A DNA stretch of 64,000 nt, taken from positions 62,001-126,000 of the forward strand of contig NZ_MVQB01000046.1 in assembly GCF_002067035.1 (NCBI RefSeq). The letters run 5' to 3'. Shown piece by piece: positions 7,717 through 16,541 of the stretch (the first letter of the stretch is position 1; each line of letters opens with the position of its first letter). A model generated the notes under the pieces. That model did no database searches. It was not told the DNA's origin and worked only from the letters and a program-made list of their open reading frames with translations. The DNA comes from Methanoregula sp. PtaB.Bin085 (GTDB taxonomy: Archaea; Halobacteriota; Methanomicrobia; Methanomicrobiales; Methanospirillaceae). The position numbers and the translations under genes are program-made.

Positions 7717-9141
7717 ATGACTGCACGCAACGGGCAACCGGCCGGAGGACCGTTCCGGAAAAAGCCGCTCATGCAGCTCGTCGGCGAATGCACGGCCCGC
7801 AATGCCCTCCGGCGCGTCCTCACCCCGTGGGAACTCCTCTTCCTCGGGATCGGATCAACGGTCGGCGCCGGCATCTTCGTGGTCACGGGCGTTGCTGCCG
7901 GCAACTACGCGGGGCCGGCGGTCGTGCTCTCGTTCGTCATCTCCGGGATCGTTGCCCTGTTCGCCGCGATGTGCTACGTGGAACTGGCCTCGATGGTTCC
8001 CTGCGCCGGCAGCGCGTACGTGTATGCCTACGCGGGCATCGGCGAGATCTGCGCATGGATCATCGGCTGGGACCTGATCCTCGAGTACGCGTTCTCCATA
8101 TCCGCTGTTGCCGTGGGCTGGTCGGGATACGTAGCGACCCTCTTTGCGGGTGCCGGCTTCCCGCTCCCCGCCGCGTTCAGCAACGCGTACGGCGTCTCCG
8201 GGGGAATCGTGAACCTTCCGGCGATCCTCATCATCATGGCCATAACCATTCTCCTCACCTTCGGGGTCCGGGGCAGCGCCCTTATCAACAACATCATCGT
8301 CATCTTCAAGATAGCAGTGATCCTCCTCTTCCTCTTCCTTGCCGCCGGCCATATCGATGCCGCCAACTACACACCGTTCATGCCGTACGGCTGGGGCGGG
8401 ATCCTGACCGGCGCCTCCATCGTCTTCTTTGCCTACATCGGTTTCGATGCAGTCACAACCGCTGCCGAGGAGACGGCAAACCCGCGGCGGAACATCCCGA
8501 TCGGCATCATCGGCTCGTGCGTGATCGTGATGGTCCTCTACATCGCGGTCGCCGCGACGCTGACCGGTATCGTCCCGTACACGGCGCTCCACAACAACAA
8601 CGCACCCATCTCCTCTGCCCTGTCGGCGATCGGCATACCGTGGGGCGCCGCGCTCGTCTCGGCGGGCGCGATCGCCGGGCTCACCTCGGTCCTCATCGTC
8701 ACGCTCTTCGGCCAGACCCGGATCTTCTATGCCATGGCGCAGGACGGGCTCCTGCCCCGGGTGTTCTCGGCCGTCCACCCCGTGTACCGGACGCCGCTGC
8801 TCGTCACCCTCATCACCGGCTCCGCGACAGCAGTTATCGCCGGCCTCCTCCCGCTGGATATCATCGTGGAGCTGGTCAATGTCGGCACGCTCTCCGCGTT
8901 CTTTATCGTTGCCATCACGGTCGTCATCCTCCGCAGGACCGATCCCGATGCCCCGCGGACGTTCCGGACGCCGCTCGTACCGTTCGTGCCCCTCCTCTGC
9001 ATGCTCTTCTGTCTCGGACTTATCGCTGTTCTGCCGGCGATCACGCTCCTCCGCTTCGTGGTCTGGCTCGCTGTCGGCCTTGTCATCTATTTCCTGTACG
9101 GGTACCGGCACAGCGTCCTGGGTGGTGCACCGGCAGGGTGA
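7717..9141 (+). CDS. Amino acid permease, APC superfamily (cationic amino acid transporter type)
   Basis: About 12 hydrophobic segments span the protein. The first carries the APC signature GIGSTVGAGIFVVTG, where the amino acid backbone binds in this superfamily, and a later segment has FFAYIGFDAVTTAAEE, diagnostic of YfnA/CAT-type transporters. The product is a secondary transporter that imports amino acids across the cytoplasmic membrane; its substrate cannot be read from sequence. The ATG at 7717 (MTARNGQ, preceded by GGAATACCG) was preferred to the in-frame start at 7531, which would add ~60 unlikely residues; a Met at 7771 is also possible. Downstream hairpins at 9291-9412 may end the transcript. 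Confidence 0.85.
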   Translation: MTARNGQPAGGPFRKKPLMQLVGECTARNALRRVLTPWELLFLGIGSTVGAGIFVVTGVAAGNYAGPAVVLSFVISGIVALFAAMCYVELASMVPCAGSAYVYAYAGIGEICAWIIGWDLILEYAFSISAVAVGWSGYVATLFAGAGFPLPAAFSNAYGVSGGIVNLPAILIIMAITILLTFGVRGSALINNIIVIFKIAVILLFLFLAAGHIDAANYTPFMPYGWGGILTGASIVFFAYIGFDAVTTAAEETANPRRNIPIGIIGSCVIVMVLYIAVAATLTGIVPYTALHNNNAPISSALSAIGIPWGAALVSAGAIAGLTSVLIVTLFGQTRIFYAMAQDGLLPRVFSAVHPVYRTPLLVTLITGSATAVIAGLLPLDIIVELVNVGTLSAFFIVAITVVILRRTDPDAPRTFRTPLVPFVPLLCMLFCLGLIAVLPAITLLRFVVWLAVGLVIYFLYGYRHSVLGGAPAG

Positions 9142-9708
9142 CCGGTGACGGATGATGCGGTTTTCCGGGAGTGCCTGGCGGAACTGCCTGAGACACTCCA
9201 AATGAGATGGTCATGAGATTCTGGAGAAATTCTCAAGAAAAATCGGCTCTGTAGAAAACCTGGAAGGGGATGTGTCTGATAATGATGGAGCCACGGGCGC
9301 TCGGGGTCTGTCGACCCTCGCCCCGTGGAGCATTGCAGTATATGGGTATCAAGATGGAAAACGGTGGTCAAGGGGGCTTGCCCCCTTGGGCTGCCTCCCC
9401 CTCTGGGGGAGAGAGGGGGTCACTTTCACAAATCCACTGAGTGCATTGTAGGTACGATTTCTCCAGAGCGAAAAATAATTATTACCCCCCTTGTGCCAGC
9501 CCTGCTCCCGATTGTGACGGGAGCGCTTGCGATTCCTCTGCATTACCTTTCCTGGAAAATCTCCATCGAATATACAGGTAATTCAGTGATGTCGCAATAC
9601 GGGAGTGGTGTCAGAGGGGTTCATCAGAACCCCCGGGGAACGTCACCACGGGATCACAGGATCTCTCCAGAGCTGTTCTATATATTTTTAACAACCAATT
9701 TCTGGTGA
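9142..9708. other. 567-nt gap with three strong hairpins
   Basis: No convincing gene. A long imperfect hairpin lies at 9291-9328 (CCACGGGCGCTCGGGG pairing with CCCTCGCCCCGTGG). A second sits at 9370-9387 (stem AAGGGGGC / GCCCCCTT, 2-nt loop) and a third at 9396-9412 (CTCCCC / GGGGAG). They may terminate permease transcription or belong to a structured repeat. The end of the gap holds the pyrD promoter. Confidence 0.45.
9678..9691 (+). promoter_or_regulatory. TATA box of pyrD
   Basis: The sequence TATATATTTTTA lies about 25 nt before the pyrD ATG at 9709. At normal archaeal spacing transcription would begin almost at the start codon, giving a leaderless or nearly leaderless mRNA. Confidence 0.6.
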
Positions 9709-10596
9709 ATGGTAGCACTCAGGCCCGGCAAAGTGACGGTCGGCGGCGTGACCCTGGAGAACCACCTGCTCCTTGCAGCCGGGGTTCTCGGCACGACCGG
9801 GGCCTCCCTGTCAAGGATGCTCACGCTTGGGGCGGGCGGCGTTGTCACGAAATCTATCGGGCCGGCGCCCAAGGACGGTCACGCGGGCCCCTGCCTCGTG
9901 GTACTGGAGGACGGCATCCTGAACGCGATGGGCCTCCCAAATCCCTCGAAAGAGTTCGTGGACGAACTTGCGCCGCTGGCAAAAAAACCGGTGGTTGTCA
10001 GCATCTTCGGCGGAACACCGGAGGAATTCGGGGAGGTTGCCGGGTGGTTTACCGGAAAGGCTGCCGGCTTCGAGCTGAACCTCTCCTGTCCCCATGCGGA
10101 GGGGTACGGGGCGGCGATCGGAAGCGATCCCGGTCTTGTCGAGGCCTGCACGCGGGCCGTGAGCCGCCTCGGTGCGCCCACCTGGGTCAAACTCACGCCG
10201 AACGTCACCGATATCACCGCGATCGGGAAGGCCGCTGAACGCGGCGGGGCGACTGCGATCGTTGCGATCAACACGGTGAAGGCCATGCGGATCTCAACCG
10301 GGCTGCGCAGGCCGGTGCTCGGCAACCGTTTCGGCGGCCTCTCGGGAAGCGCCATCTTCCCGGTTGCGGTCCGCTGCGTATACGATCTCTACGAGGCCGT
10401 CAAGATACCGATCATCGGGTGCGGCGGGATCGCGAGCGCCGATAACGTGGTCGAGATGATGATGGCGGGCGCCCGGGCTGTCGAGATCGGCAGCGCCGTG
10501 CAGGGCGACGTTACCATCTTCTCGAAGATCGCGGGGAAACTGTATGCAAAGGACGGCATCAGCGCCGACGAGATCGTGGGGTGCGCCCATGCCTGA
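9709..10596 (+). CDS. pyrD: Dihydroorotate dehydrogenase, catalytic subunit (PyrD, class 1B)
   Basis: The 295-residue flavoprotein oxidises dihydroorotate to orotate, the fourth step of UMP synthesis. It shows the family motifs GxFELNLSCPHA (here AGFELNLSCPHA, FMN/substrate loop), WVKLTPNVTDI and IPIIGCGGIASADN near the C-terminus (phosphate-binding strand). Length and start match class 1B enzymes. Its 3' end overlaps the next gene, the electron-transfer subunit, by 8 nt, so the two are translationally coupled and probably form the PyrD-PyrK heterotetramer. Confidence 0.95.
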   Translation: MVALRPGKVTVGGVTLENHLLLAAGVLGTTGASLSRMLTLGAGGVVTKSIGPAPKDGHAGPCLVVLEDGILNAMGLPNPSKEFVDELAPLAKKPVVVSIFGGTPEEFGEVAGWFTGKAAGFELNLSCPHAEGYGAAIGSDPGLVEACTRAVSRLGAPTWVKLTPNVTDITAIGKAAERGGATAIVAINTVKAMRISTGLRRPVLGNRFGGLSGSAIFPVAVRCVYDLYEAVKIPIIGCGGIASADNVVEMMMAGARAVEIGSAVQGDVTIFSKIAGKLYAKDGISADEIVGCAHA

Positions 10597-11353
10597 AGGC
10601 CTCCCGGTACCGGTCACCATCCAGCGGGTGAAGCAGGAGACCCCGTCCGTGCGGACATTCTGGTTTGACACTCCGTTCCCCTCGGTCCCCGGCCAGTTCG
10701 TCATGGTCTGGGTGCCGGGCACTGACGAGATCCCCATGGCGCTCTCCTCGGAGAACAGCATCACGGTCCAGAAGGTCGGCGATGCGACATCAGCCCTGTT
10801 CGATATCGGCGAGGGGGGGAAGATCGGGATTCGCGGGCCGTTCGGGAACGGCTTCCCGAAAGGGGAGAAGTACCTCGCTATCGCCGGTGGTGTCGGTGCC
10901 GCGCCGCTCCTGCCCCTTGCCCGGGCCGACTGCGTCATGACGATGCTGCTCGGCGCCCGGACCGAGAACGAGCTCCTCTTCATGGACCAGCTGGACGAGC
11001 TGACGGATGTCATCATCGCAACGGACGACGGCACGCTCGGGACGAAAGGGTTCGTCACCCAGCTCATGGAAGACCTGAACCTCGCCGCGTACGACCGGAT
11101 CGCGGTCTGCGGGCCGGAGGTCATGATGCGGGCCGTGCTCGCAAAGGTGGACGAGAAGGGAATCGCCCACAAGACAGAGTTCTCCCTCCACCGGTACATG
11201 AAGTGCGGGGTCGGGGTGTGCGGCTCCTGCTGCATCGATCCCTCCGGCCTCCGCGTCTGCCGGGACGGGCCGGTCTTCACCGGCGACAAGCTCCTCAAGA
11301 GCGAGTTCGGCCACTACATGCGGGACGCGAGCGGCCGGAAGAAGAATATCTGA
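10589..11353 (+). CDS. pyrK: Dihydroorotate dehydrogenase, electron-transfer subunit (PyrK)
   Basis: This FAD and [2Fe-2S] protein passes electrons from PyrD to NAD. Visible features are the flavin-binding barrel motif (IPMALSSEN), a nucleotide-binding loop (AIAGGVGAAPLLPLA) and the C-terminal iron-sulfur ligands in KCGVGVCGSCC...RVC, with the fourth Cys 9 residues on. The start at 10589 (MPEGLPVPVT) overlaps the pyrD stop; an upstream in-frame ATG at 10544 would lie inside pyrD and add residues unlike the family. Confidence 0.93.
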   Translation: MPEGLPVPVTIQRVKQETPSVRTFWFDTPFPSVPGQFVMVWVPGTDEIPMALSSENSITVQKVGDATSALFDIGEGGKIGIRGPFGNGFPKGEKYLAIAGGVGAAPLLPLARADCVMTMLLGARTENELLFMDQLDELTDVIIATDDGTLGTKGFVTQLMEDLNLAAYDRIAVCGPEVMMRAVLAKVDEKGIAHKTEFSLHRYMKCGVGVCGSCCIDPSGLRVCRDGPVFTGDKLLKSEFGHYMRDASGRKKNI

Positions 11354-11504
11354 GCCGGCCGGATTCCGGCGGGATGTCTTTTATCAATTTTTCCAATCCA
11401 CATGATTCTTCGACACAGGGCACGCACAAGGCGGGGAGTCCATCCTATCAATTCCTGGCCATTAACTGATTTTCATGATTCAATTATGATCAAGACTCTT
11501 TTAT

Positions 11505-12356
11505 TCACGTTTCAACCAGGCATCGCTTTTCAGGAATCTCGTCTGCAGGAGGAATGACAGCGCCTGATGGTATCTCTTTTTCCGGCCAGAACAATCCGGC
11601 CACCATAAAGACCCCCATCGTTGCAGCCATACGGGAATACATCAGGATATCGTTAGCGCTTGTCATATATGCATAAGGATCAGAATAAACCGACATCCAG
11701 TATGATCCGAGGGTTAATCCTATCATCCCGAAAAGGGCCATTGTTTCGATCTTTTTGATCCCGTATCCCATGATTGCTCCGATCAACAACCCGATTCCGG
11801 CAAACAAAAGGGCATTGCCGAATAACGGAGCGTGAAAAAGGATATCGAACTGCCGGTAATTATCATGAAAGAGAAAGGTAACTGTCATAAGCACCCAGTC
11901 TATCGCCCCGGAGATGAATAAAATAAAAAGGACGGTCATGTGGATCGGTTTTCCTGCTTTGTGAAACAGATAGCCGCAATAAAGAAAAAATAACGGGAGC
12001 AGGGGATAAGAGATCAATTGAAACCATCCGAAAATTACTGCGAGAAAAACAAGCCCCCCCAGGTTTCCGACAATGATACTGGCAATTCCGGCAACCAGAC
12101 CCAAAAGCAGAAGAACTATGGCAGTCTTCCAGTCAAGTGTCAGGATGCCTAAAATTATCCCCCATATTGCGACGATGTACCAGAAATTGAATGGCAGGAA
12201 TATGATGCTGTCCCCGAGCGGGTGAATTCCTTCACCCCAGAAAATTCCGGTATATCCAAAACCAATTGCTCCGATAACCAGACTGACGGCAATCCGGATA
12301 ACGGATTTCGTATCATGGGAGTGAAGCAGGTTCTGTTCAGGTGTCATGACTATCAT
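11505..12356 (-). CDS. Multispanning membrane protein, unknown function
   Basis: The 283 residues contain about seven or eight hydrophobic helices (for example IAVSLVIGAIGFGYTGIFW, AIVLLLLGLVAGIASIIVG, ALLFAGIGLLIGAIMGYG, MAATMGVFMVAGLFW) joined by short loops, with soluble tails at both ends. No transport or enzyme motif was recognised. The gene is flanked by gaps on both sides and seems to be single. A TATATAT box at 12497-12506 on the minus strand, about 140 nt upstream, may be its promoter. Confidence 0.7.
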   Translation of the reverse strand: MIVMTPEQNLLHSHDTKSVIRIAVSLVIGAIGFGYTGIFWGEGIHPLGDSIIFLPFNFWYIVAIWGIILGILTLDWKTAIVLLLLGLVAGIASIIVGNLGGLVFLAVIFGWFQLISYPLLPLFFLYCGYLFHKAGKPIHMTVLFILFISGAIDWVLMTVTFLFHDNYRQFDILFHAPLFGNALLFAGIGLLIGAIMGYGIKKIETMALFGMIGLTLGSYWMSVYSDPYAYMTSANDILMYSRMAATMGVFMVAGLFWPEKEIPSGAVIPPADEIPEKRCLVET

Positions 12357-12647
12357 TTTTCAGGCTGCTTTCAGATGCCCGTACGGAAGTATCAGGGAAA
12401 TATCTACTGGTTGTATCGTCACTTCAGGCTGATGGATTCATCATTTCCCAAACGCAGGTGAGCTGGTTTACTGAACAATTGAGTCATTCCTCTGGATATA
12501 TATGCATTCTTTTTTTTGATTCTCAAAAAATTCTTCCTGTGATATTGTCTGAATACCGGGCCCTCAAATCATCCGGACTGCCGGAAGAATTATGGTTGAT
12601 ACCACGGTGAGATCGCCCCCCCCTACACCAGACTTGACTTTCGTTTG

Positions 12648-13793
12648 TTATTTCCCCGCCATCTGCCGCTCGATCTCCACAACCGCCTCCGGCTTCCCGA
12701 GCATGAGATCGCTCATGAACCGCGGCCAGTCGAGCCCATCAGCCAGAATCCCGTGCAGCGCCATCAGTGAATACACAGCCTCGGTCCGAACCGACTTGTC
12801 CCGGTCCAGCAGGGCATTTTTCAGGACCGTTTCCGTCTCGCCGGCCGGGAACTCCCGGAGCGCCGTTACAACGGCCTGCCGGGTATACGATGAGGATGAA
12901 GCAGCGAGAATCGACAGTAGCGTTCCATGGGATCTTCTATCCGCAGCAATATCCCGGAGCGCGACCGCGGCATCGGCCCGGGCCTGCTCCGGTGAAGCGG
13001 AAGAGATCATGAGCGCCTGCAGGTCCGGCTCAGCCTCCTCGGAATGCAGCCACCCGAGCCCGAGGATGACCCGGGAGTCCCGGCTGCCGGCCCGGAACGC
13101 TTCGCGGTACAGACCTTCGATACGGTCACGTTCCGGGCCGGTGAGCCGGGACAGGATCGGTTTACCGGTCTCGAACAATCCCCGGTAGAAAAGGGAGATA
13201 TCGTTTTGGTTCCAGAATTCCCGCAGTGCATCCGGGATCATAGGCCGGTCGTACAGCAGCCCTTCCGCAACCGGGCAGTCGCCGGACCAGTAGATGAGGC
13301 CTGAGGGGCCTTCCACCTCATAATATCCCATGCATTCAATACTCCGGTTCCGCGGCTCCCGATCGAGGAACGCGAGGATCCCGGCACTCTCTTTTCCCCC
13401 CATCGCCACGGCTTTTTTGAATACCTCCGCCGGATCGAGCCCCAGTTTTTTCGCACTGGTGTGCAGCTGCGTCAGTTCGCAGAGTGCCATCCGCTGTCCC
13501 TCCATGTCGGCCGGGAGGAGGGCAAGCCCCATGGACGCGAGGCCGGCGATAAGCATGCCGGGATCCTTTTTCCGGACACTGAGCATGGCCATCCGCCCGG
13601 CAAATACCTTCAGGGTCCCGGCACTCTCCGTATTGATCCCGGTGATGAATCTGTGCCGTTCACACTCGGAAAGGCCGGGCAGGCAGTTCATCCGGCAGAG
13701 GATGCCCTCGTCCCATATGCAGGGGAGTGTCATCTCGTGGTAGTACGAAGGAACGCTCTCAGGGCACTGGTGGGAGGATCCGTGCGTGTCCAT
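12648..13793 (-). CDS. HEAT-repeat-like protein with conserved N-terminal domain (paralogue of the 14724-15830 gene)
   Basis: The first ~235 residues (PGLSECERHRFITG, FAGRMAMLSVRKKDP, SAGILAFLDREPRNRS, YWSGDCPVAEGLL) are shared closely with a second gene 2 kb upstream in the same cluster. The rest is alpha-helical with HEAT/PBS-type repeats (PEQARADAAVALRDIAAD, SYTRQAVVTALREFP, KSVRTEAVYSLMALHG). HEAT repeats are protein-binding scaffolds; no enzyme motif is visible. It is the last gene of a minus-strand cluster that begins with two membrane PAS sensors, so a role as an output or adaptor of those sensors is possible, but this rests on context only. A 156-nt block (13243-13398) is identical to the paralogue. 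Confidence 0.65.
   Translation of the reverse strand: MDTHGSSHQCPESVPSYYHEMTLPCIWDEGILCRMNCLPGLSECERHRFITGINTESAGTLKVFAGRMAMLSVRKKDPGMLIAGLASMGLALLPADMEGQRMALCELTQLHTSAKKLGLDPAEVFKKAVAMGGKESAGILAFLDREPRNRSIECMGYYEVEGPSGLIYWSGDCPVAEGLLYDRPMIPDALREFWNQNDISLFYRGLFETGKPILSRLTGPERDRIEGLYREAFRAGSRDSRVILGLGWLHSEEAEPDLQALMISSASPEQARADAAVALRDIAADRRSHGTLLSILAASSSSYTRQAVVTALREFPAGETETVLKNALLDRDKSVRTEAVYSLMALHGILADGLDWPRFMSDLMLGKPEAVVEIERQMAGK
13243..13398. repeat. 156-nt segment identical to 15262-15417
   Basis: Direct base-by-base comparison shows no difference between 13243-13398 and 15262-15417, although flanking parts of the two paralogous genes have diverged. A second shorter identical block (TGCAGCTGCG...CATGTC) lies near 13463 and 15480. 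This points to recent duplication or gene conversion. Confidence 0.85.
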
Positions 13794-13870
13794 TCCGTTG
13801 ACCTGCCAGCCGGGATGAGGATTGCGTGATCCCTCTTCCGATATCCCGTTAAAAAAAATCGCGTTGCATA

Positions 13871-14689
13871 CTATGAAAAAGGTACGTCCCGCTTCCGGAA
13901 CGCCCGTGCAGCGATCGCAGCAGCTGCAGCAACGACGCTTATCCCCGCAGGAATCGGGACCGGCGGCGCTTCCATGGGAGAAGCCGGGTTGCTCTCGAAG
14001 GTCTGGTATTCCATCATCCCCGGGAATACTGTCATGATGAGTGTCTCAAGATTGTGTGAATGCTGCTGCAGGCCGGCAGGACCGACTACGCCATAGTACA
14101 CAATATAATAATTGGATCCCGGGAAAAAATCCGTGGAGAAAATAAGGAAATATCCCGAGGTCTCCCGGCTTTCGTACCGTACGGCATCGACCGAATGGGT
14201 CTTCAGCCCCGCAACATAGGTGTTGTTTGTCCGGGCCAGTTCTTCCGAAAGGTCAAGGGTTACGTTGGAGACCGTCCCGTGCCGGGCAAGGTACCGGAAC
14301 AGATCTTCCCGCTGCTGCCGGAACTCGTCCCAGTCCGTGAAGTACCAGGATTCGGTAACATACCGGTCGCCGGTCCGGTTGCAGGAGATGTTCATGAACG
14401 CAGCGTACGGCGACATGCCGGGAAAGAACGGCGGCTGCCGGACAGACCGGCTGCCGGCTCGAGAGAGTTCATCAGCGGAAAAACAATCCCCATACGGCGT
14501 ATTGATATACGGGGGGACAAGGTTGGGCAGGAGGTAGCCGGGCCGGTTTTCTGCCGGGGGGGCCCCGGCGATAGCCGGTCCAACGACCCACAAAAATATG
14601 ATCAGGAGAAAGAGAAGCGGACAGATTGCCCCCATCCTCCTTTTCCCGGTGGGACAACCTGTCATCACGTGCCCTCCTCTCGCATCCAA
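13871..14689 (-). CDS. Secreted protein with C-terminal membrane anchor
   Basis: A signal peptide is clear (MGAICPLLFLLIIFLWVVGPAIAG), probably starting at an internal Met (residue 9 or 19). The mature part contains several N-glycosylation-type sites (NIS, NVT, NNT) and ends in a hydrophobic helix followed by basic residues (VPIPAGISVVAAAAAIAA then RAFRKR), the layout of archaeal C-terminal sorting/anchor segments. No known domain recognised. It lies between the two paralogous HEAT-like genes, 34 nt after the chimeric one, so it is probably part of the same transcript. Confidence 0.7.
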   Translation of the reverse strand: MDARGGHVMTGCPTGKRRMGAICPLLFLLIIFLWVVGPAIAGAPPAENRPGYLLPNLVPPYINTPYGDCFSADELSRAGSRSVRQPPFFPGMSPYAAFMNISCNRTGDRYVTESWYFTDWDEFRQQREDLFRYLARHGTVSNVTLDLSEELARTNNTYVAGLKTHSVDAVRYESRETSGYFLIFSTDFFPGSNYYIVYYGVVGPAGLQQHSHNLETLIMTVFPGMMEYQTFESNPASPMEAPPVPIPAGISVVAAAAAIAARAFRKRDVPFS

Positions 14690-14723
14690 TCCATTGTTAA
14701 AAAGGGATACGCAATCCCTTCAT

Positions 14724-15830
14724 TCACCGTAACGTCCCGTTCACAAGCAGTCCTTTGCCATCAGGTATTACGAACGCTGGTGCCTGCATCTTCAGTGCAG
14801 CAGTCGTGCTCTGGCGGCTTAAAGTTACCGAATAGTAATGCATCGCGAACCGCGGTCCCCATGCCGGGTTCTGGCCATTGGCAATCTTCACGGTTGCAGT
14901 GGGCGACTGCGCAAAGGAGCGGGTGATCTCGAACGGTACTCCGTTGCCCGGGGGCGTGTCCGATGCAGTCGCGCCAAATACCTGGTTGCCGTTGACATCG
15001 ATGGTCATCCACCTGCCGCCCGGCACATCGGACCCGGTCATAAGGCCCCGGAAGGTGATGGTATTCCATCCCGTGCCGGAGGGATCCGTGAACGTATGCC
15101 AGACGCTCGATTCGGTCGACCCGGCAAGCAGGTTCGTATCCGTGCCGTGTTCCGCCCTGGAGAGTCCGGCGAGGACCGGCTTTGCCGTTTCGAACAGGCC
15201 GCGGTAAAACAGGGAGATATCGTGTGCTGCCCAGAACTCCCGCAGTTCGTCCGGGATCAGGGGCCGGTCGTACAGCAGCCCTTCCGCAACCGGGCAGTCG
15301 CCGGACCAGTAGATGAGGCCTGAGGGGCCTTCCACCTCATAATATCCCATGCATTCAATACTCCGGTTCCGCGGCTCCCGATCGAGGAACGCGAGGATCC
15401 CGGCACTCTCTTTTCCCGCGAGACCGACCGCTTCATGGAACAATGACACTGGATCGATCCCGAGTTTTTTGGCGCTATGGTGCAGCTGCGTCAGTTCGCA
15501 GAGTGCCATCCGCTGTCCCTCCATGTCCGCCGGGATGAGGGCGAGCCCCCGTGCAGCAAGACCGGCAACAAGCAGGGCGGGGTTGTTTTTCCGGACCGAG
15601 AGCATTGCCATCCGCCCGGCAAATACCGCGAGGGTACCGGCAATATTTGTATCAAGGCCGGCGATGAATTCATGGTGCTCATTGACGGAGAGCCCGGGCA
15701 GGCCGGCCACGAGCCGGAAGATTCCATCGTCCCAAGCGCAGGGAAGCGTCATCTCAGGATAGTACAGGGGAACCCTTCCCAGGTACTGCAGGCCGGTCTC
15801 CCCGGGCATCCTGTCCGGCAGGTGATTCAC
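14724..15830 (-). CDS. Chimeric protein: HEAT-paralogue N-terminus joined to a secreted-type beta domain
   Basis: Residues 1 to ~225 match the N-terminal domain of the 12648-13793 protein, with stretches of complete nucleotide identity. After LAGLSRAEHGTD the homology stops and a different, Gly/Thr-rich segment follows (VWHTFTDPSGTGWNTITFRG, GRWMTIDVNGNQVFG, VTLSRQSTTAALKM) that looks like a beta-sandwich of surface proteins. No signal peptide is present, so the second half would stay in the cytoplasm. The gene overlaps the upstream gene by 4 nt (ATGA at 15827-15830). It is best read as a recombination product; whether it works is unknown. Confidence 0.6.
   Translation of the reverse strand: MNHLPDRMPGETGLQYLGRVPLYYPEMTLPCAWDDGIFRLVAGLPGLSVNEHHEFIAGLDTNIAGTLAVFAGRMAMLSVRKNNPALLVAGLAARGLALIPADMEGQRMALCELTQLHHSAKKLGIDPVSLFHEAVGLAGKESAGILAFLDREPRNRSIECMGYYEVEGPSGLIYWSGDCPVAEGLLYDRPLIPDELREFWAAHDISLFYRGLFETAKPVLAGLSRAEHGTDTNLLAGSTESSVWHTFTDPSGTGWNTITFRGLMTGSDVPGGRWMTIDVNGNQVFGATASDTPPGNGVPFEITRSFAQSPTATVKIANGQNPAWGPRFAMHYYSVTLSRQSTTAALKMQAPAFVIPDGKGLLVNGTLR
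15262..15417. repeat. 156-nt segment identical to 13243-13398
   Basis: Second copy of the identical block, inside the chimeric paralogue. Both copies have the same orientation and lie about 2 kb apart, so recombination between them would delete the secreted-protein gene. Confidence 0.85.
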
Positions 15831-16525
15831 GGAAAACGCTCCCCGGGTCCCGCGCCCGTTATGCCGTGATGCTGCAGCATCTCTTCGCTGACTGATGGCA
15901 GCCGGATCTCCCGGATCGCCTCATCAACCTCAGCAATCACGTCCTCCCATACCGCCGGGTTGTCCTGCATGATCCGGATAGCGGGGTCAGGTATCGCACA
16001 CTCATCGGTATTCAGCCCGGTGACGAACAGGGCAGTCTGTACCGCATGGCAGCGGACGAGCATCTCCGTATGGCGCATCAGGGGCCGGACGGTATCGATC
16101 GTTTCCGAGAACGGGAACCGCCGGAGGGCAACGCAGGCGTCGATAAGGACAAACGGGTCCGTTGCACGCCGGGCAACCGTTGAAGGGTAGTAAAACGCAG
16201 CGGGATCGCGGTCAATCTGCCAGAGAGCGACCGCGGTGTCGATGATATGGCCCGGGAAGCGGACCCAGCCGGTATCGTCCGCTTCCGGGCGCGGCAGCCG
16301 GCGGCGGAGGAGCGGGATGGCAGCCCCGCTCCTCAGTTCGGCGAGTCCCTGGACGGCTCGCGGATCAGAGGTTCCCTGCTCCCCGGCTTCCAGCAGGAGA
16401 TGTTCTGCCTCCTTCCGCTCGGATGCATCCATCTTGCGGAGGATATGCGTGGAAAAACTGTTCATCACCACGTAACCCGGCGGCATAAAAAAGATCTTTT
16501 TGAACTCTTCCAGCCGATCGGTCAT
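15827..16525 (-). CDS. HEAT-repeat-like helical protein
   Basis: The 232-residue protein starts at the ATG at 16525 (MTDRLEEFKKIFFMPP); the longer open frame upstream overlaps the kinase gene and is spurious. Repeated helix pairs (AVQGLAELRSGAAIPLLRRRL, DPFVLIDACVALRRFPFSE, EMLVRCHAVQTALFVTGL) are HEAT/armadillo-like, and the segment FVTGLNTDECA resembles FITGINTESAG of the other cluster members, so it is probably a distant relative. It begins 16 nt after the kinase stop and overlaps the next gene by 4 nt, indicating one operon. Confidence 0.7.
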   Translation of the reverse strand: MTDRLEEFKKIFFMPPGYVVMNSFSTHILRKMDASERKEAEHLLLEAGEQGTSDPRAVQGLAELRSGAAIPLLRRRLPRPEADDTGWVRFPGHIIDTAVALWQIDRDPAAFYYPSTVARRATDPFVLIDACVALRRFPFSETIDTVRPLMRHTEMLVRCHAVQTALFVTGLNTDECAIPDPAIRIMQDNPAVWEDVIAEVDEAIREIRLPSVSEEMLQHHGITGAGPGERFP

Positions 16526-16541
16526 GGATGTGCCTGGCCAA

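Noticed and set aside
7855-9201. 448-codon minus-strand ORF and 535-codon plus-strand ORF over the permease
   Set aside because: Highly charged or Arg/His/Pro-rich low-quality sequence; the permease frame has clear family motifs.
9325-9708. 127-codon ORF in the gap before pyrD
   Set aside because: It runs through the hairpins and the pyrD TATA box and has no protein-like features.
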